64,000 nt of DNA from CALHRB01 sp964473465 (GCA_964473465.1 CAYYPE010000003.1:62001-126000), one strand, 5' to 3'. Counted from the first letter of the stretch, positions 47,173 through 56,464 are shown. A program made the numbers and translations. Notes: generated by a model from the letters alone, not told the origin.

Positions 47173-48330
47173 TTAGCCTGGAAATATTAAAATTTTTGTG
47201 GAGTATGTCCTCTTGGTAGTTTTTAATATTAAGTAATATAAACCTCTATTCATGTTATATTGACTTAGGGGTATTCCTGATATTGGAAATCCGTTTGCAA
47301 GAGGAAAATTCAAATCAATTACTTTTTTCCCTAATAAATCAAAAATGTAAATTTCATTAATCGATTCAACTGGTTCAAGACCATTGAGTTCGATGGACAT
47401 AGTTTTGTGATTAAAAATTATCTTTTTTTCGGATGATCCTTGTGTAGGATTAATATCACTACCACCAATTGGTCCGATATAATTGGTTGCAACTACTATA
47501 TCATCAAACCACACTGTGTCCCTTTTGCCCGATTTTCCATTGGTTAAATAATATAAAAGCCAAAGATAATTGATTTTTAAATTATCGTCTTTTCTCCATT
47601 GGAAGCCTTCAAATGAAGAATTATCTGTTGAAGGAAAAAAATTTTCTTTTTCCCAATATCCGTTTGGAAATCCCTGCCCAAGGTGTATAATTTTTCGCCC
47701 ATCAATCCATAGGGCTAACTCCCCATTTGAAGAGCTGACAGGTTCATTAAGCTTTATCATGAACTCAACACAATACCATTTGTTTGTATTTGCTGATGAT
47801 GGTGGATTGGGATTAAAATGATTTGGTAATACTATCGTATCAGGATTAATTTTCATATTCATCCAATTTACATTTAAATCCCAGAATCCAAAATCTGAAC
47901 GCACTATTGGTCCGGCCGAAAATCTGTCATCACCATTTGGGAGCTGGTTAAAATCCTTTTGAGAAAATTGAGTCAAAGGATTATATCCTCCAAGCTTTAC
48001 AAATTGATTAAGAGGAGAATGATTACCTGAGAATTTACAATAAAAGCGAACAAAAAGCTGATTGTAGTCTTTATCAAAAGTTTTAAAAAGATGACCTCCA
48101 TTATTTCTATCGGGATTATAAGTTATCATTAAAGATTTGCTGCCAGTAGAGGACGGAGGCTTTTCATTAGATAAATTCATTCCGGATAGATTAGAAATTT
48201 CCACCCATTTTTTTAACAATTCTTGTTTATTTAAAATTTCAAAATCTTCTGAAAAAATGATAGTGTTTTGAGAGTAGGAATCAATATAAAAAAGTAAAGT
48301 TACTATTAATATTGTTAATGATATTTTCAT
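47173..48330 (-). CDS. Secreted lectin/glucanase-fold protein with T9SS sorting domain
   Basis: The 385-residue protein has a signal peptide (MKISLTILIVTLLFYIDSYSQ). A jelly-roll domain follows (about 22-270), with an opening IIFSEDFEILNKQELLKKW, a central VRFYCKFSG strand, a GELALWIDGRKII strand and a closing TVWFDDIVVATNYIG. That layout is seen in concanavalin-A-like lectins and polysaccharide lyase folds. The last 80 residues are a T9SS domain (IYIFDLLGKKVIDL, MNRGLYYLILKT). It may bind or cut a polysaccharide outside the cell. No catalytic pair was identified with certainty. Confidence 0.75.
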   Translation of the reverse strand: MKISLTILIVTLLFYIDSYSQNTIIFSEDFEILNKQELLKKWVEISNLSGMNLSNEKPPSSTGSKSLMITYNPDRNNGGHLFKTFDKDYNQLFVRFYCKFSGNHSPLNQFVKLGGYNPLTQFSQKDFNQLPNGDDRFSAGPIVRSDFGFWDLNVNWMNMKINPDTIVLPNHFNPNPPSSANTNKWYCVEFMIKLNEPVSSSNGELALWIDGRKIIHLGQGFPNGYWEKENFFPSTDNSSFEGFQWRKDDNLKINYLWLLYYLTNGKSGKRDTVWFDDIVVATNYIGPIGGSDINPTQGSSEKKIIFNHKTMSIELNGLEPVESINEIYIFDLLGKKVIDLNFPLANGFPISGIPLSQYNMNRGLYYLILKTTKRTYSTKILIFPG

Positions 48331-48361
48331 ATTAAAACATAATTATTGTTCATATCAGATG

Positions 48362-48392
48362 CAAACTAACTAATATATTGTAAATAAGCAAA
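48362..48392 (-). promoter_or_regulatory. Candidate promoter for the lectin-like T9SS gene
   Basis: On the minus strand TTTG (48392-48389) is followed after 20 bases by TAGTTTG (48368-48362), which is the Bacteroidota promoter layout with the -7 element one base short of TAnnTTTG. It lies 32 bases before the ATG at 48330. Confidence 0.4.
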
Positions 48393-48509
48393 CAGAATAC
48401 ATTTAGTAAAAATTAATTAAAAATTTAGTTAAAACTAAAATAGTTTTTGTAACTTTATATTCATTCTTACGTATAAGTAAGAGTTTTTATCATTATTAGT
48501 GGAGAAATC

Positions 48510-48833
48510 TTGAAAAATTTATTTGCAAAACTCATAATAATCGCTGTGATAGCATCATTTGCATCATTCTCAATCGCAACTGCTGAAGGATTAAAGGAAA
48601 TAAAAATTAAAACCTCTGTTTCCAATTCAACTTCAAAGGATAAAATTGAATCAATTACTATTCTACTCAAGGGAGTAGAAGAATCAACTCTCAATCTTGA
48701 TGATAAGATTCTTACAGTGAAGTACAATCCTGATCAGATGAGCCCAGAAATGTTGGTTTATACAATCAATAATATTGGCTTTACGGCTGAAATTCAGGAG
48801 AATGAAAAAGACAAGACAACATCAAAAAAATAA
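48510..48833 (+). CDS. Exported HMA-fold protein without the CxxC metal site
   Basis: The 107 residues begin with a signal peptide (MKNLFAKLIIIAVIASFASFSIATA). The remaining 80 residues follow the beta-alpha-beta-beta-alpha-beta pattern of heavy-metal-associated domains: a KIESITILLKGVEESTLNLDDKILTVKYNP core and a MSPEMLVYTINNIGFTAEI helix-strand end. The CxxC that holds copper or mercury in MerP/CopZ-like proteins is absent, and there is no Cys at all. The protein cannot bind soft metals in the usual way, and may be a structural or protein-binding relative. The start is TTG with GGAG six bases before it. A strong terminator follows. Confidence 0.7.
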   Translation: MKNLFAKLIIIAVIASFASFSIATAEGLKEIKIKTSVSNSTSKDKIESITILLKGVEESTLNLDDKILTVKYNPDQMSPEMLVYTINNIGFTAEIQENEKDKTTSKK

Positions 48834-48863
48834 AAAAATTGTTTGAAAAACAAAAATCAATTG

Positions 48864-48891
48864 AATCCGCCAAATCGGCGGATTTTTTTTT
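48864..48891 (+). terminator. Rho-independent terminator after the HMA-fold gene
   Basis: AATCCGCC (48864-48871) pairs perfectly with GGCGGATT (48877-48884) around AAATC, and a long T run follows. It separates the small exported protein from alaS. Confidence 0.88.
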
Positions 48892-48964
48892 AAAATAAAT
48901 AATCAATTTTTTCATTTTATATTTTTCTGTATTGAATAAAATTAAATAATTGATAGATATTATT

Positions 48965-51514
48965 ATGAGATCATCTGAAGTTAGAAAATCATTTCTTGAT
49001 TTTTTTGAGCAAAAAGGTCATAGAATTGTTCCCGGTAGCCCAGTTATTCCTCATGGCGACCCAACATTATTATTTACAAATGCAGGAATGAATCAATTCA
49101 AGGATGTATTCTTGGGAACAGGAAAGCGAGATTACCTAAGGGCAGCAGACACCCAAAAGTGCATAAGGGTTAGCGGTAAACATAACGACCTCGAAGAAGT
49201 CGGCAAAGACACATACCATCATACATTTTTTGAGATGTTAGGAAATTGGAGCTTCGGGGATTATTACAAAGCTGAGGCTATTCAGTGGGCTTGGGAACTT
49301 CTGACTGATGTTTGGGGTCTGGAGAAGGACAGGCTTTACGCCACTGTTTATCGAACTGATGACGAAGCATTTGAGTTATGGAAAAGATTTCTTCCTTCAG
49401 ATAGAATTCTAAGATTTGACGAGAAAGACAATTTTTGGGAAATGGGGGAGACTGGACCATGTGGACCATGCAGCGAAATTCATTATGATAAAACAAGTGA
49501 TAAGAGTGGTGTCAGATTAGTTAATAAAGGAACACCTGATGTAATTGAAATCTGGAATCTTGTTTTTATTCAATATAACCGAAAATCTGATGGTTCACTC
49601 GAAGAACTTCAGGCAAAACATGTTGACACCGGGATGGGATTCGAAAGGATTTGTGCAGTTATTCAGGGAAAAGATTCAAATTACGAAACTGATATTTTTA
49701 TGCCATTAATAAACGAATTGGAAAGTTTAAGCTCAAGAAAATATTCCCCAATACTTAAAGACCCCGATGGAATTGCTATGAGAGTCATCAGTGACCACAT
49801 CAGAACACTAAGTTTTGCCATTGCAGATGGGGCAATCCCCGGTAATGAAGGCAGAGGTTACGTTCTAAGGCGTATTCTCAGAAGAGCATCAAGATATGCC
49901 AGAAATCTTGGTTTCAAGGAACCTGTTTTATATAAATTGCTTGATAAGCTGATTGAAATTATGGGTGACTTTTTTCAAGAGCTGGAAAAGAACCGTGATA
50001 TTATCCAGAAAGTAATTAAAGCCGAAGAAGAAAGTTTTCTGCAAACTTTGGATAATGGATTGGAAAAGTTTGAAAATATTCTATCCAATCTGAAGCAAAA
50101 CTCTTTGACAGTCATTAGCGGAGCCGATGCTTTCCAGCTTTATGACACTTTTGGATTTCCACTTGATCTTACACAAGTACTTGCCGAAGAGAATGGTTTG
50201 ACTGTGGATTTAAAAGGATTCGAAGAGCAAATGAAAGCACAAAAAGAGAGATCAAGAAAAGCCCGAAAAATTCATCATCAGGAGGTTGAATTTAATATAC
50301 CTGAGCTATTCACTGAATTTACTGGTTATAACGAGTTAACAACCGAGGCCAGAGTTCTTTATGTTGATGAAAATAAAATAATTTTTGATAAAACCCCATT
50401 TTATGTTGAAAGCGGCGGACAAATATCTGACACCGGAGAATTTATTCTTGCTGGAGAAAAATATAACGTTATTGATCTAAAGAAAGTTGGTGATGCAATT
50501 ATTCATTTTACTGATAAGGAAATAGAAAATCTGGTTGGTGAAACAGCCTTATTAACCGTTGATTCATATCGTAGGAAGAAAATAATGAAAAATCACTCAG
50601 CAACTCATCTATTGCACGAGGCTCTAAGGCAAGTTCTTGGAGATCACATTAAACAGGCAGGCTCGCTTGTTGCACCAGATTATTTAAGGTTCGATTTTAA
50701 TCATTTTGAAAAAGTAAAACCTTCTGAAATCAAAAAGATTGAAGATATCGTAAACCAGAAAATATTTGAAGCAATAGATGTGGAAACTAAGGTTTTACCT
50801 CTTCAGGAAGCCGTAAAAAATCCAAAAACAAAGATGTTTTTTGGTGATAAGTATGGCGATATTGTCAGGGTTGTTGTAATGGATGAAAACTATTCAATGG
50901 AGTTTTGTGGAGGAACACATGTTAAAAATACTTCTGAGATCCAATTGTTCAAAATATTATCAGAGTCCTCAATTGCAGCAGGTGTAAGGCGAGTTGAGGC
51001 AATAACCGGAAATACTATTATAAATTATCTTGATAATCTCCTTGAAAAATTGAATGGCAAGGAAGTTGAAATAAACGAATTAACAAATAAGATAAGACAA
51101 CTGGAGAAAGGTATTTCGAACTTGAAGCTTGAAGAATTAAAAAATGAAATGAAAAATTGGGTTACCCAATCAAAAAACGAAGATGATATTCGCGTAATCG
51201 CAAAAAAAGTTAATGCAGAGAATATTGATGAGTTGAGAATGATTGGCGAAGAGCTAAGAAATATGCTTTCCAAAAATGGAGTCGGCCTTTTGGCTACACA
51301 AATTGAAGACAAAATACAACTTGTTTGTGTTGTGACCGACGATTTGAATAAAAAAATACCAGCAGGCAAAATCATATCTGAATCAGCTAAAATCATTGGT
51401 GGGTCTGGAGGTGGAAAACCACATCTTGCTACGGCTGGTGGAAAAGATTTATCAAAATTAGATGAACTTTTAGCTAAATTTCCCGAAATTGTTAGTAGTT
51501 TTGTAACAAGATGA
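48965..51514 (+). CDS. alaS: Alanyl-tRNA synthetase
   Basis: This class II synthetase charges tRNA-Ala. Catalytic core motifs are at the N-terminus: SPVIPHGDPTLLFTNAGMNQFK, then HHTFFEMLGNWSFGDYYK. The editing domain has HSATHLLHEAL and CGGTHV, whose His and Cys residues bind zinc. A C-terminal oligomerisation domain ends GGSGGGKPHLATAGG. The length of 850 residues is normal. The ATG at 48965 is preferred to the TTG at 48950 because it starts at MRSSEVRKSFLDFF, the family N-terminus. Confidence 0.97.
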   Translation: MRSSEVRKSFLDFFEQKGHRIVPGSPVIPHGDPTLLFTNAGMNQFKDVFLGTGKRDYLRAADTQKCIRVSGKHNDLEEVGKDTYHHTFFEMLGNWSFGDYYKAEAIQWAWELLTDVWGLEKDRLYATVYRTDDEAFELWKRFLPSDRILRFDEKDNFWEMGETGPCGPCSEIHYDKTSDKSGVRLVNKGTPDVIEIWNLVFIQYNRKSDGSLEELQAKHVDTGMGFERICAVIQGKDSNYETDIFMPLINELESLSSRKYSPILKDPDGIAMRVISDHIRTLSFAIADGAIPGNEGRGYVLRRILRRASRYARNLGFKEPVLYKLLDKLIEIMGDFFQELEKNRDIIQKVIKAEEESFLQTLDNGLEKFENILSNLKQNSLTVISGADAFQLYDTFGFPLDLTQVLAEENGLTVDLKGFEEQMKAQKERSRKARKIHHQEVEFNIPELFTEFTGYNELTTEARVLYVDENKIIFDKTPFYVESGGQISDTGEFILAGEKYNVIDLKKVGDAIIHFTDKEIENLVGETALLTVDSYRRKKIMKNHSATHLLHEALRQVLGDHIKQAGSLVAPDYLRFDFNHFEKVKPSEIKKIEDIVNQKIFEAIDVETKVLPLQEAVKNPKTKMFFGDKYGDIVRVVVMDENYSMEFCGGTHVKNTSEIQLFKILSESSIAAGVRRVEAITGNTIINYLDNLLEKLNGKEVEINELTNKIRQLEKGISNLKLEELKNEMKNWVTQSKNEDDIRVIAKKVNAENIDELRMIGEELRNMLSKNGVGLLATQIEDKIQLVCVVTDDLNKKIPAGKIISESAKIIGGSGGGKPHLATAGGKDLSKLDELLAKFPEIVSSFVTR

Positions 51515-51554
51515 AAAAAATAGGTGTTTTTGGATAAATTTTTTCAATAAATAG

Positions 51555-52616
51555 ATGCAAAGCGAAAATACTATTAAAAATATATTAATAATTTTTCTTA
51601 TTGTTCTTATTTTTTATTTACTAAAGGAGCTTTCCTATTTATTAATTCCTCTGGCATTAGCATTTTTATTAGCAATATTAATGCAGCCTCCAACAAGATT
51701 TTTGTTAAAAAAGAAAACCCCTAAATGGCTTATTTTGCCAATCATTACTATCATTACACTAATTATATTTTTTACTCTGGTAATTATCATCGTTAGGACA
51801 ACATCTGACATTTTAGATCAACAAAAATTTTTATTCACAAAATTTGATGAAAAAGTCAGGGGCTTGGTTTACTGGATTAATGATTTAACCGGAATGCGAT
51901 TGAAAGTTAATATTGTTTATTCAGAAATTACAAAATTTTTAAATCTTGATACCGTGTCAAAAGCAGCTGGAGTTATAGCTACAAACGTAGGTTCTTTTAT
52001 GGGTTCTTTTGTTACTTTTGCTTTGTATTATATCTTTCTATTATCGGGTATAACAGGATTAGATGACTATCTAAAATATGTTTTTGAAAAAAGGAATCTT
52101 GATAACATAAATGAGAATTATAAAAAAATACAGAACCTTGTTTTTCACTATATTTTGGTAAAAACTCTGATAAACGTAGGAACAGCTGTTATTGTAACGA
52201 TAGTTCTTTTATTATTCGGAGTTAAATTTGCTTACTTCTGGGGGTTATTAACTTTTGTATTGAATTACATACCGACTTTTGGTTCAATAATATCGGTTCT
52301 ACTACCAGTTTTGATGGGATTTATTCAATTTGATGCTATTAAATTAGTGATAATTTTACTTTTGGTATTAATGGTTATACATTTTGTTATCGGAAATTTC
52401 ATTGAACCTATGATTCTGAGTAACCAACTTACCCTGAACACAGTTACAGTCCTCTTTGGTTTGGTTTTCTGGGCTTATATCTGGGGTGTAACTGGAATGA
52501 TTCTGTCAGTTCCTTTAATGGTCATCATAAAATTAATTTTGAATGAGATTCCATCCTTGTCCTTAATTTCAAGAATTATGGGCTATCCAACCCAGGAATT
52601 AGTAAAACAACCATAA
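51555..52616 (+). CDS. AI-2E family (PerM/YdiK-like) transporter
   Basis: The 353-residue protein has seven or eight membrane helices in the AI-2E layout: two close helices at the start (LLKELSYLLIPLALAFLLAILMQP), an extracytoplasmic middle, and a C-terminal helix group with FAYFWGLLTFVLNYIPTFGS and GVTGMILSVPLMVIIKLIL. Members export autoinducer-2 (TqsA) or act as Na+/H+ antiporters. Substrate assignment is not possible here. It follows alaS after 40 bases, perhaps in the same transcript. Confidence 0.85.
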   Translation: MQSENTIKNILIIFLIVLIFYLLKELSYLLIPLALAFLLAILMQPPTRFLLKKKTPKWLILPIITIITLIIFFTLVIIIVRTTSDILDQQKFLFTKFDEKVRGLVYWINDLTGMRLKVNIVYSEITKFLNLDTVSKAAGVIATNVGSFMGSFVTFALYYIFLLSGITGLDDYLKYVFEKRNLDNINENYKKIQNLVFHYILVKTLINVGTAVIVTIVLLLFGVKFAYFWGLLTFVLNYIPTFGSIISVLLPVLMGFIQFDAIKLVIILLLVLMVIHFVIGNFIEPMILSNQLTLNTVTVLFGLVFWAYIWGVTGMILSVPLMVIIKLILNEIPSLSLISRIMGYPTQELVKQP

Positions 52617-52804
52617 AATCTAATACAGAATAAACAATTTCTTTATATTAAATTTTTTAATCTAATTTTATTATGATAATTTTGTTTTTTTATTTGAATG
52701 AATTAAAAAATTGTTGAAAAAAAAATTCAAACATATAATCCTCATAAGCAATCATATTCCAAATCAAATAAATACTGTTCTTATTATTAAAAATCGGAGA
52801 AGTA

Positions 52805-55072
52805 ATGAAAATCAGAAGAGAAGATGCCCTTGAATACCATAGTATGGGTAGAAAAGGAAAAATCGAGGTTATAACAACGAAACCCTGTATAACACAACGA
52901 GACCTATCTTTAGCCTACACACCCGGAGTCGCAGAACCTTGCAGGGAAATTCACCATGATGTAAGTAAAGTTTTCGAATATACAGCTAAAGGCAATTTAG
53001 TAGCAGTAATATCAAATGGTACTGCTGTTTTGGGACTTGGAGACATAGGTCCCGAAGCGGGAAAGCCTGTTATGGAAGGTAAAGGAGTTCTGTTTAAAAC
53101 TTTTGCCGATATTGATGTCTTTGATATTGAACTTAATTCCAAGGATGTCAACGAAGTTATAAGGGTTTGTCAGGTTCTCGAGCCAACTTTTGGAGGTATA
53201 AATCTTGAAGACATTAAGGGACCGGAATGTTTTTACATAGAGCAAGAATTGAAGAGAACTCTTAAAATACCGGTTTTTCATGATGATCAGCACGGAACCG
53301 CAATAATAAGTGGTGCAGCATTGTTGAATGCTGTTGAATTAGCTGGAAAGAAAATTAATGAAGTTAAGGTTGTTTATAATGGTGCTGGAGCCTCTGGTAT
53401 AGCTTGTGCTAAATTTCATATTAGTTTGGGAGTTGACCCGAAAAATGTTATAATGTGTGATTCAGCTGGAGTTATCTACAAAGGAAGAACTAAAGGTATG
53501 AATGAGTTCAAGGAAGAATTTGCTATCGAAACTGATAGAAGAACCCTCGAAGATGCTCTTGTTGGTGCTGATGTTTTTGTTGGTTTGTCTCAGGGTAATG
53601 TTGTTACCAAGCAGATGGTCAGGACAATGGCTGATAACCCAATAATTTTTGCAATGGCAAATCCTGATCCCGAAATTACATATAATGATGCAATTGAAGC
53701 CCGTCAAGATTTAATCATGGCTACCGGACGTTCAGACTTTCCTAATCAGGTGAATAATGTTCTGGGTTTTCCCTTTATTTTCAGAGGAGCCTTGGACGTT
53801 AGAGCCACTGCTATTAATGAAGAAATGAAGAAAGCTGCTTCGTATGCTTTGGCAAAATTAGCAAAGGAAGATGTTCCTGAAAGCGTAAAGAGAGCTTACG
53901 GCGTTAAAGAAATGAGTTTTGGTCGGGAATATATCATCCCGAAACCTTTCGATCCAAGAGTTTTAACATGGGTGGCACCAGCTGTTGCCAAGGCTGCTAT
54001 GGACACCGGTGTTGCTCAATTCCCGATAAAAGATTTTGAGCAATACAAAAGAGATCTTGATATCAGAATGGGTAGGGCTCAGCTTATTATGACTCCTATC
54101 TTCAGAAAAGCTGCTTCAAACCCAAAGAAAGTAGTTTTTCCAGAAGGAGATCAGCCGAAGATCATCAAAGCAGCTCAATTATCTGTTGATGAAGGTATAG
54201 CTCATCCGATTCTGGTGGGTAATCCAGATGTTATCAAGAAAATTGCAGAAGAAAATGGGTATGACCTCACCGGTATAGAAATTGTCAATCCTTTGAATTA
54301 CGATGGTATTCAGGAATTTGTTGATGTTTACTATTCATTACGGCAAAGGAAAGGAATCACCTATCGTGTTGCGGAAAGGCATATGAGAACAAGACCTAAT
54401 TTCTTTGGTGCTATGATGGTTCATCTTAATAAGGCTGACTGTATGATATCCGGTCTTACATCGCACTATCCCAAAACAGTCAGACCCGCATTACAAATCA
54501 TTGGAAGAGATAAGCGTTATAATAAAGTATCAGGACTTTACATTCTTAATACCAAAAAAGGAGTATTTTTCCTTGCAGATACAACAGTGAATATCGAACC
54601 AACAGCTCATGATATATCGGACATAGCGATTCAAGCTTCTGAATTTGTGAAAAATTTCGATATTTCTCCAAGGGTTGCCCTTCTGTCTTATAGTAATTTT
54701 GGCTCTGCTCCGGGACCGCAACCAAGCAAGATGGTAGAAGCACTCAAAATCATCAAAAGCAAGGTTCCTGACTTACTAATTGATGGAGAGATGCAGGCAG
54801 ATACTGCCGTAATGAGCGATATTTTGCAGGAAACCTTCCCATTCAGTCCATTAAAAGATGGAGCTAATGTTTTGATTTTTCCTGACCTTGATTCTGGTAA
54901 TATTGCATATAAGTTATTAGTCAGAATTGGAGGGGCACATCCCATCGGTCCGATATTGTTGGGATTATCCAAATCTGTTCATGTTTTGCAAATTGGTGCA
55001 GAAGTTAATGAAATTCTTGATATGGTTGCTATTGCTGTTGTTGATGCACAAAGCAAAGAACAATTGCAATAA
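52805..55072 (+). CDS. maeB: NADP-dependent malic enzyme with C-terminal phosphotransacetylase-like domain
   Basis: The 755-residue protein is the MaeB fusion. Residues 1-430 are malic enzyme (LSLAYTPGVAEPC, VFHDDQHGTAIISGAALLNA, YNGAGASGIACAK for the nucleotide). Residues 430-755 are a phosphotransacetylase-like regulatory domain (VVFPEGDQPKIIKAAQ, LLSYSNFGSAPGPQPSKM). It decarboxylates malate to pyruvate with NADP+, feeding NADPH and pyruvate pools. In known MaeB the second domain does not make acetyl phosphate but senses acetyl-CoA. GGAGAAGTA precedes the ATG. A terminator follows 23 bases after the stop. Confidence 0.96.
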   Translation: MKIRREDALEYHSMGRKGKIEVITTKPCITQRDLSLAYTPGVAEPCREIHHDVSKVFEYTAKGNLVAVISNGTAVLGLGDIGPEAGKPVMEGKGVLFKTFADIDVFDIELNSKDVNEVIRVCQVLEPTFGGINLEDIKGPECFYIEQELKRTLKIPVFHDDQHGTAIISGAALLNAVELAGKKINEVKVVYNGAGASGIACAKFHISLGVDPKNVIMCDSAGVIYKGRTKGMNEFKEEFAIETDRRTLEDALVGADVFVGLSQGNVVTKQMVRTMADNPIIFAMANPDPEITYNDAIEARQDLIMATGRSDFPNQVNNVLGFPFIFRGALDVRATAINEEMKKAASYALAKLAKEDVPESVKRAYGVKEMSFGREYIIPKPFDPRVLTWVAPAVAKAAMDTGVAQFPIKDFEQYKRDLDIRMGRAQLIMTPIFRKAASNPKKVVFPEGDQPKIIKAAQLSVDEGIAHPILVGNPDVIKKIAEENGYDLTGIEIVNPLNYDGIQEFVDVYYSLRQRKGITYRVAERHMRTRPNFFGAMMVHLNKADCMISGLTSHYPKTVRPALQIIGRDKRYNKVSGLYILNTKKGVFFLADTTVNIEPTAHDISDIAIQASEFVKNFDISPRVALLSYSNFGSAPGPQPSKMVEALKIIKSKVPDLLIDGEMQADTAVMSDILQETFPFSPLKDGANVLIFPDLDSGNIAYKLLVRIGGAHPIGPILLGLSKSVHVLQIGAEVNEILDMVAIAVVDAQSKEQLQ

Positions 55073-55095
55073 TTGAAGGATTATGATATTAATTA

Positions 55096-55126
55096 AAATC
55101 CGGGAAAAAAATTCTCGGATTTTTTA
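55096..55126 (+). terminator. Rho-independent terminator after maeB
   Basis: AAATCCGGGAA (55096-55106) pairs with TTCTCGGATTT (55112-55122, one G-U) around a loop of As, followed by a T tract. Confidence 0.82.
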
Positions 55127-55184
55127 TTTAAAATATCTTTATATATATTGCGTTTGAATAATACACCTTATTTTAAAATTTAAT

Positions 55185-55547
55185 TTGAGCCTTATAAATT
55201 TAAATATTGAAAATTATGAATCTGTCATTAATCAAAATGGGATTACAATGATAGATTGCTGGGCTTCATGGTGTAATGCTTGTAAAGATTTTAAACCGGT
55301 TTTTGAAAAGGTTGCCGCTAATTTTCCAGAACATACTTTCGGAATGCTCAATACAATGGAAGAAAAAGATCTTGTTAATTTACTCAAAATCGAACATATA
55401 CCCACTCTTTTGCTTTATAGAGATGGAATAATGCTTTTTAAACAACCCGGATATTTTCCCGAGGATAAATTAGAAGATATACTAAAGCAGGCTGAATCAC
55501 TTGATATGGATTTAGTCAGAGCTGATATAGAATCACAAAAATCTTAA
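55185..55547 (+). CDS. Thioredoxin-family protein (WCNAC active site)
   Basis: The 120-residue protein has the thioredoxin fold with active site Cys30-Asn-Ala-Cys33 in CWASWCNACKDF, the cis-proline in EHIPTLLLY (IPT) and a final helix. WCNAC in place of WCGPC may alter the redox potential. It starts at TTG, and no better ATG exists. There is no signal peptide, so it should act in the cytoplasm. It lies between maeB and a 56-residue gene, then a 2-Cys peroxiredoxin, whose reductant it could be. Confidence 0.88.
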   Translation: MSLINLNIENYESVINQNGITMIDCWASWCNACKDFKPVFEKVAANFPEHTFGMLNTMEEKDLVNLLKIEHIPTLLLYRDGIMLFKQPGYFPEDKLEDILKQAESLDMDLVRADIESQKS

Positions 55548-55570
55548 TCTTTTTTTTTCAATTTTTTTAA

Positions 55571-55576
55571 GGAGGT
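55571..55576 (+). promoter_or_regulatory. Consensus ribosome binding site of the 56-residue gene
   Basis: GGAGGT lies with its last base 3 bases before ATG 55580. A full-consensus Shine-Dalgarno is unusual in this window, where most genes have weak sites, and it argues that the short gene is translated well. Confidence 0.7.
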
Positions 55577-55579
55577 CTA

Positions 55580-55750
55580 ATGGAAGAAATTAAAGAACTA
55601 AAACAAGAAATAGCTTTAAAATGGATTAAAGCTGATTCAGGCAACACCTATCTCTGTCCGGCTGCTGCTTTGAGCAGATTAGAGTCACCAACAGAGGAAG
55701 ACTTAAAGAAGATTTGCATTGATGAATCTTTAAATCCACAAAATGATTAA
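55580..55750 (+). CDS. Unrecognised 56-residue protein in the thioredoxin/peroxiredoxin group
   Basis: A complete short gene runs from ATG 55580 to TAA 55748-55750 behind a perfect GGAGGT. The product begins with a charged helix (MEEIKELKQEIALKWIK) and continues ADSGNTYLCPAAALSRL, then SPTEEDLKKICIDESLNPQND. It has two cysteines, at 26 (LCPAA) and 46 (KICID). There is no signal peptide. I know no family for it. Position 32 bases after a thioredoxin gene and about 100 bases before a peroxiredoxin gene suggests a redox-linked job, for example a small Cys carrier or regulator. A terminator separates it from the peroxiredoxin gene, so it belongs to the thioredoxin transcript. Confidence 0.75.
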   Translation: MEEIKELKQEIALKWIKADSGNTYLCPAAALSRLESPTEEDLKKICIDESLNPQND

Positions 55751-55800
55751 TGCTTTAGCGCCTATTAGATGAAATAGTCAGTTGAACAAATAGATTAATA

Positions 55801-55828
55801 CAAGGGGTTTCATACCCCTTGTTTCTTA
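55801..55828 (+). terminator. Rho-independent terminator between the 56-residue gene and the peroxiredoxin gene
   Basis: CAAGGGGT (55801-55808) pairs perfectly with ACCCCTTG (55814-55821) around TTCAT, followed by TTTCTT. The T tract is broken by one C. Confidence 0.75.
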
Positions 55829-55864
55829 TTATAAAAGATTATTAAATTATAAATGGAGAATTAT

Positions 55865-56464
55865 ATGTTAAGTTTAATAAGGCAATCAGCACCAGACTTT
55901 TCTGCAGAAGCTGTTCTTGCTGATAATACTATTGTGAGTAATTTTAAACTTTCTGATTTTAGAGGAAAGTATGTTATTTTACTATTTTACCCTCTTGATT
56001 TTACCTTTGTGTGTCCAACTGAAATTTTGGCATTTAACGAAAAATTGGAAGATTTTAGATCCCGTGATACTGAGTTGATTGGTATATCCGTTGACTCTGT
56101 TTATACTCATTTAGCTTGGAAGAAAACCCCCGTAAATGAAGGAGGTATTGGTAATATTGCTTTTACTCTTGTCTCAGACTTAAAGAAAGAAATTGCTACG
56201 AATTATGGAGTATTGATTGATGGGGAAAAAGCATTAAGGGCATTGTTCCTAATTGATAAGGAGGGAATTGTCAGACATTGCATTATTAATGATACTCCTT
56301 ATGGCAGAAACGTGAATGAAGCACTAAGGATGGTTGATGCTCTCAGACATTATGATAAATATGGGAAATTATGCCCGGCTAACTGGGAGGAGGGCAAAGA
56401 AAGCATGGAGGATTCAACAGATGGCGTTATTGATTACCTCTCAAAATATGCATCGAAAAAATAA
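55865..56464 (+). CDS. 2-Cys peroxiredoxin (AhpC/Prx1 type)
   Basis: The protein reduces peroxides in the cytoplasm. The peroxidatic Cys is in FTFVCPTE (Cys50 from the chosen start) and the resolving Cys is in KLCPANW near residue 170, so it is a typical 2-Cys enzyme working as a head-to-tail dimer. YGRNVNEALRMVDALR (including the GR loop) is a family trait. The electron donor may be the thioredoxin 300 bases upstream, since no ahpF is nearby. An ATG at 55853 is in frame, but GGAGA at 55855-55859 fits the ATG at 55865. Confidence 0.93.
   Translation: MLSLIRQSAPDFSAEAVLADNTIVSNFKLSDFRGKYVILLFYPLDFTFVCPTEILAFNEKLEDFRSRDTELIGISVDSVYTHLAWKKTPVNEGGIGNIAFTLVSDLKKEIATNYGVLIDGEKALRALFLIDKEGIVRHCIINDTPYGRNVNEALRMVDALRHYDKYGKLCPANWEEGKESMEDSTDGVIDYLSKYASKK

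Noticed and set aside
51025..51396. 123-residue open frame antisense to alaS
   Set aside because: Ser/Phe-rich shadow of the Lys/Glu-rich alaS coiled-coil region; no family resemblance.
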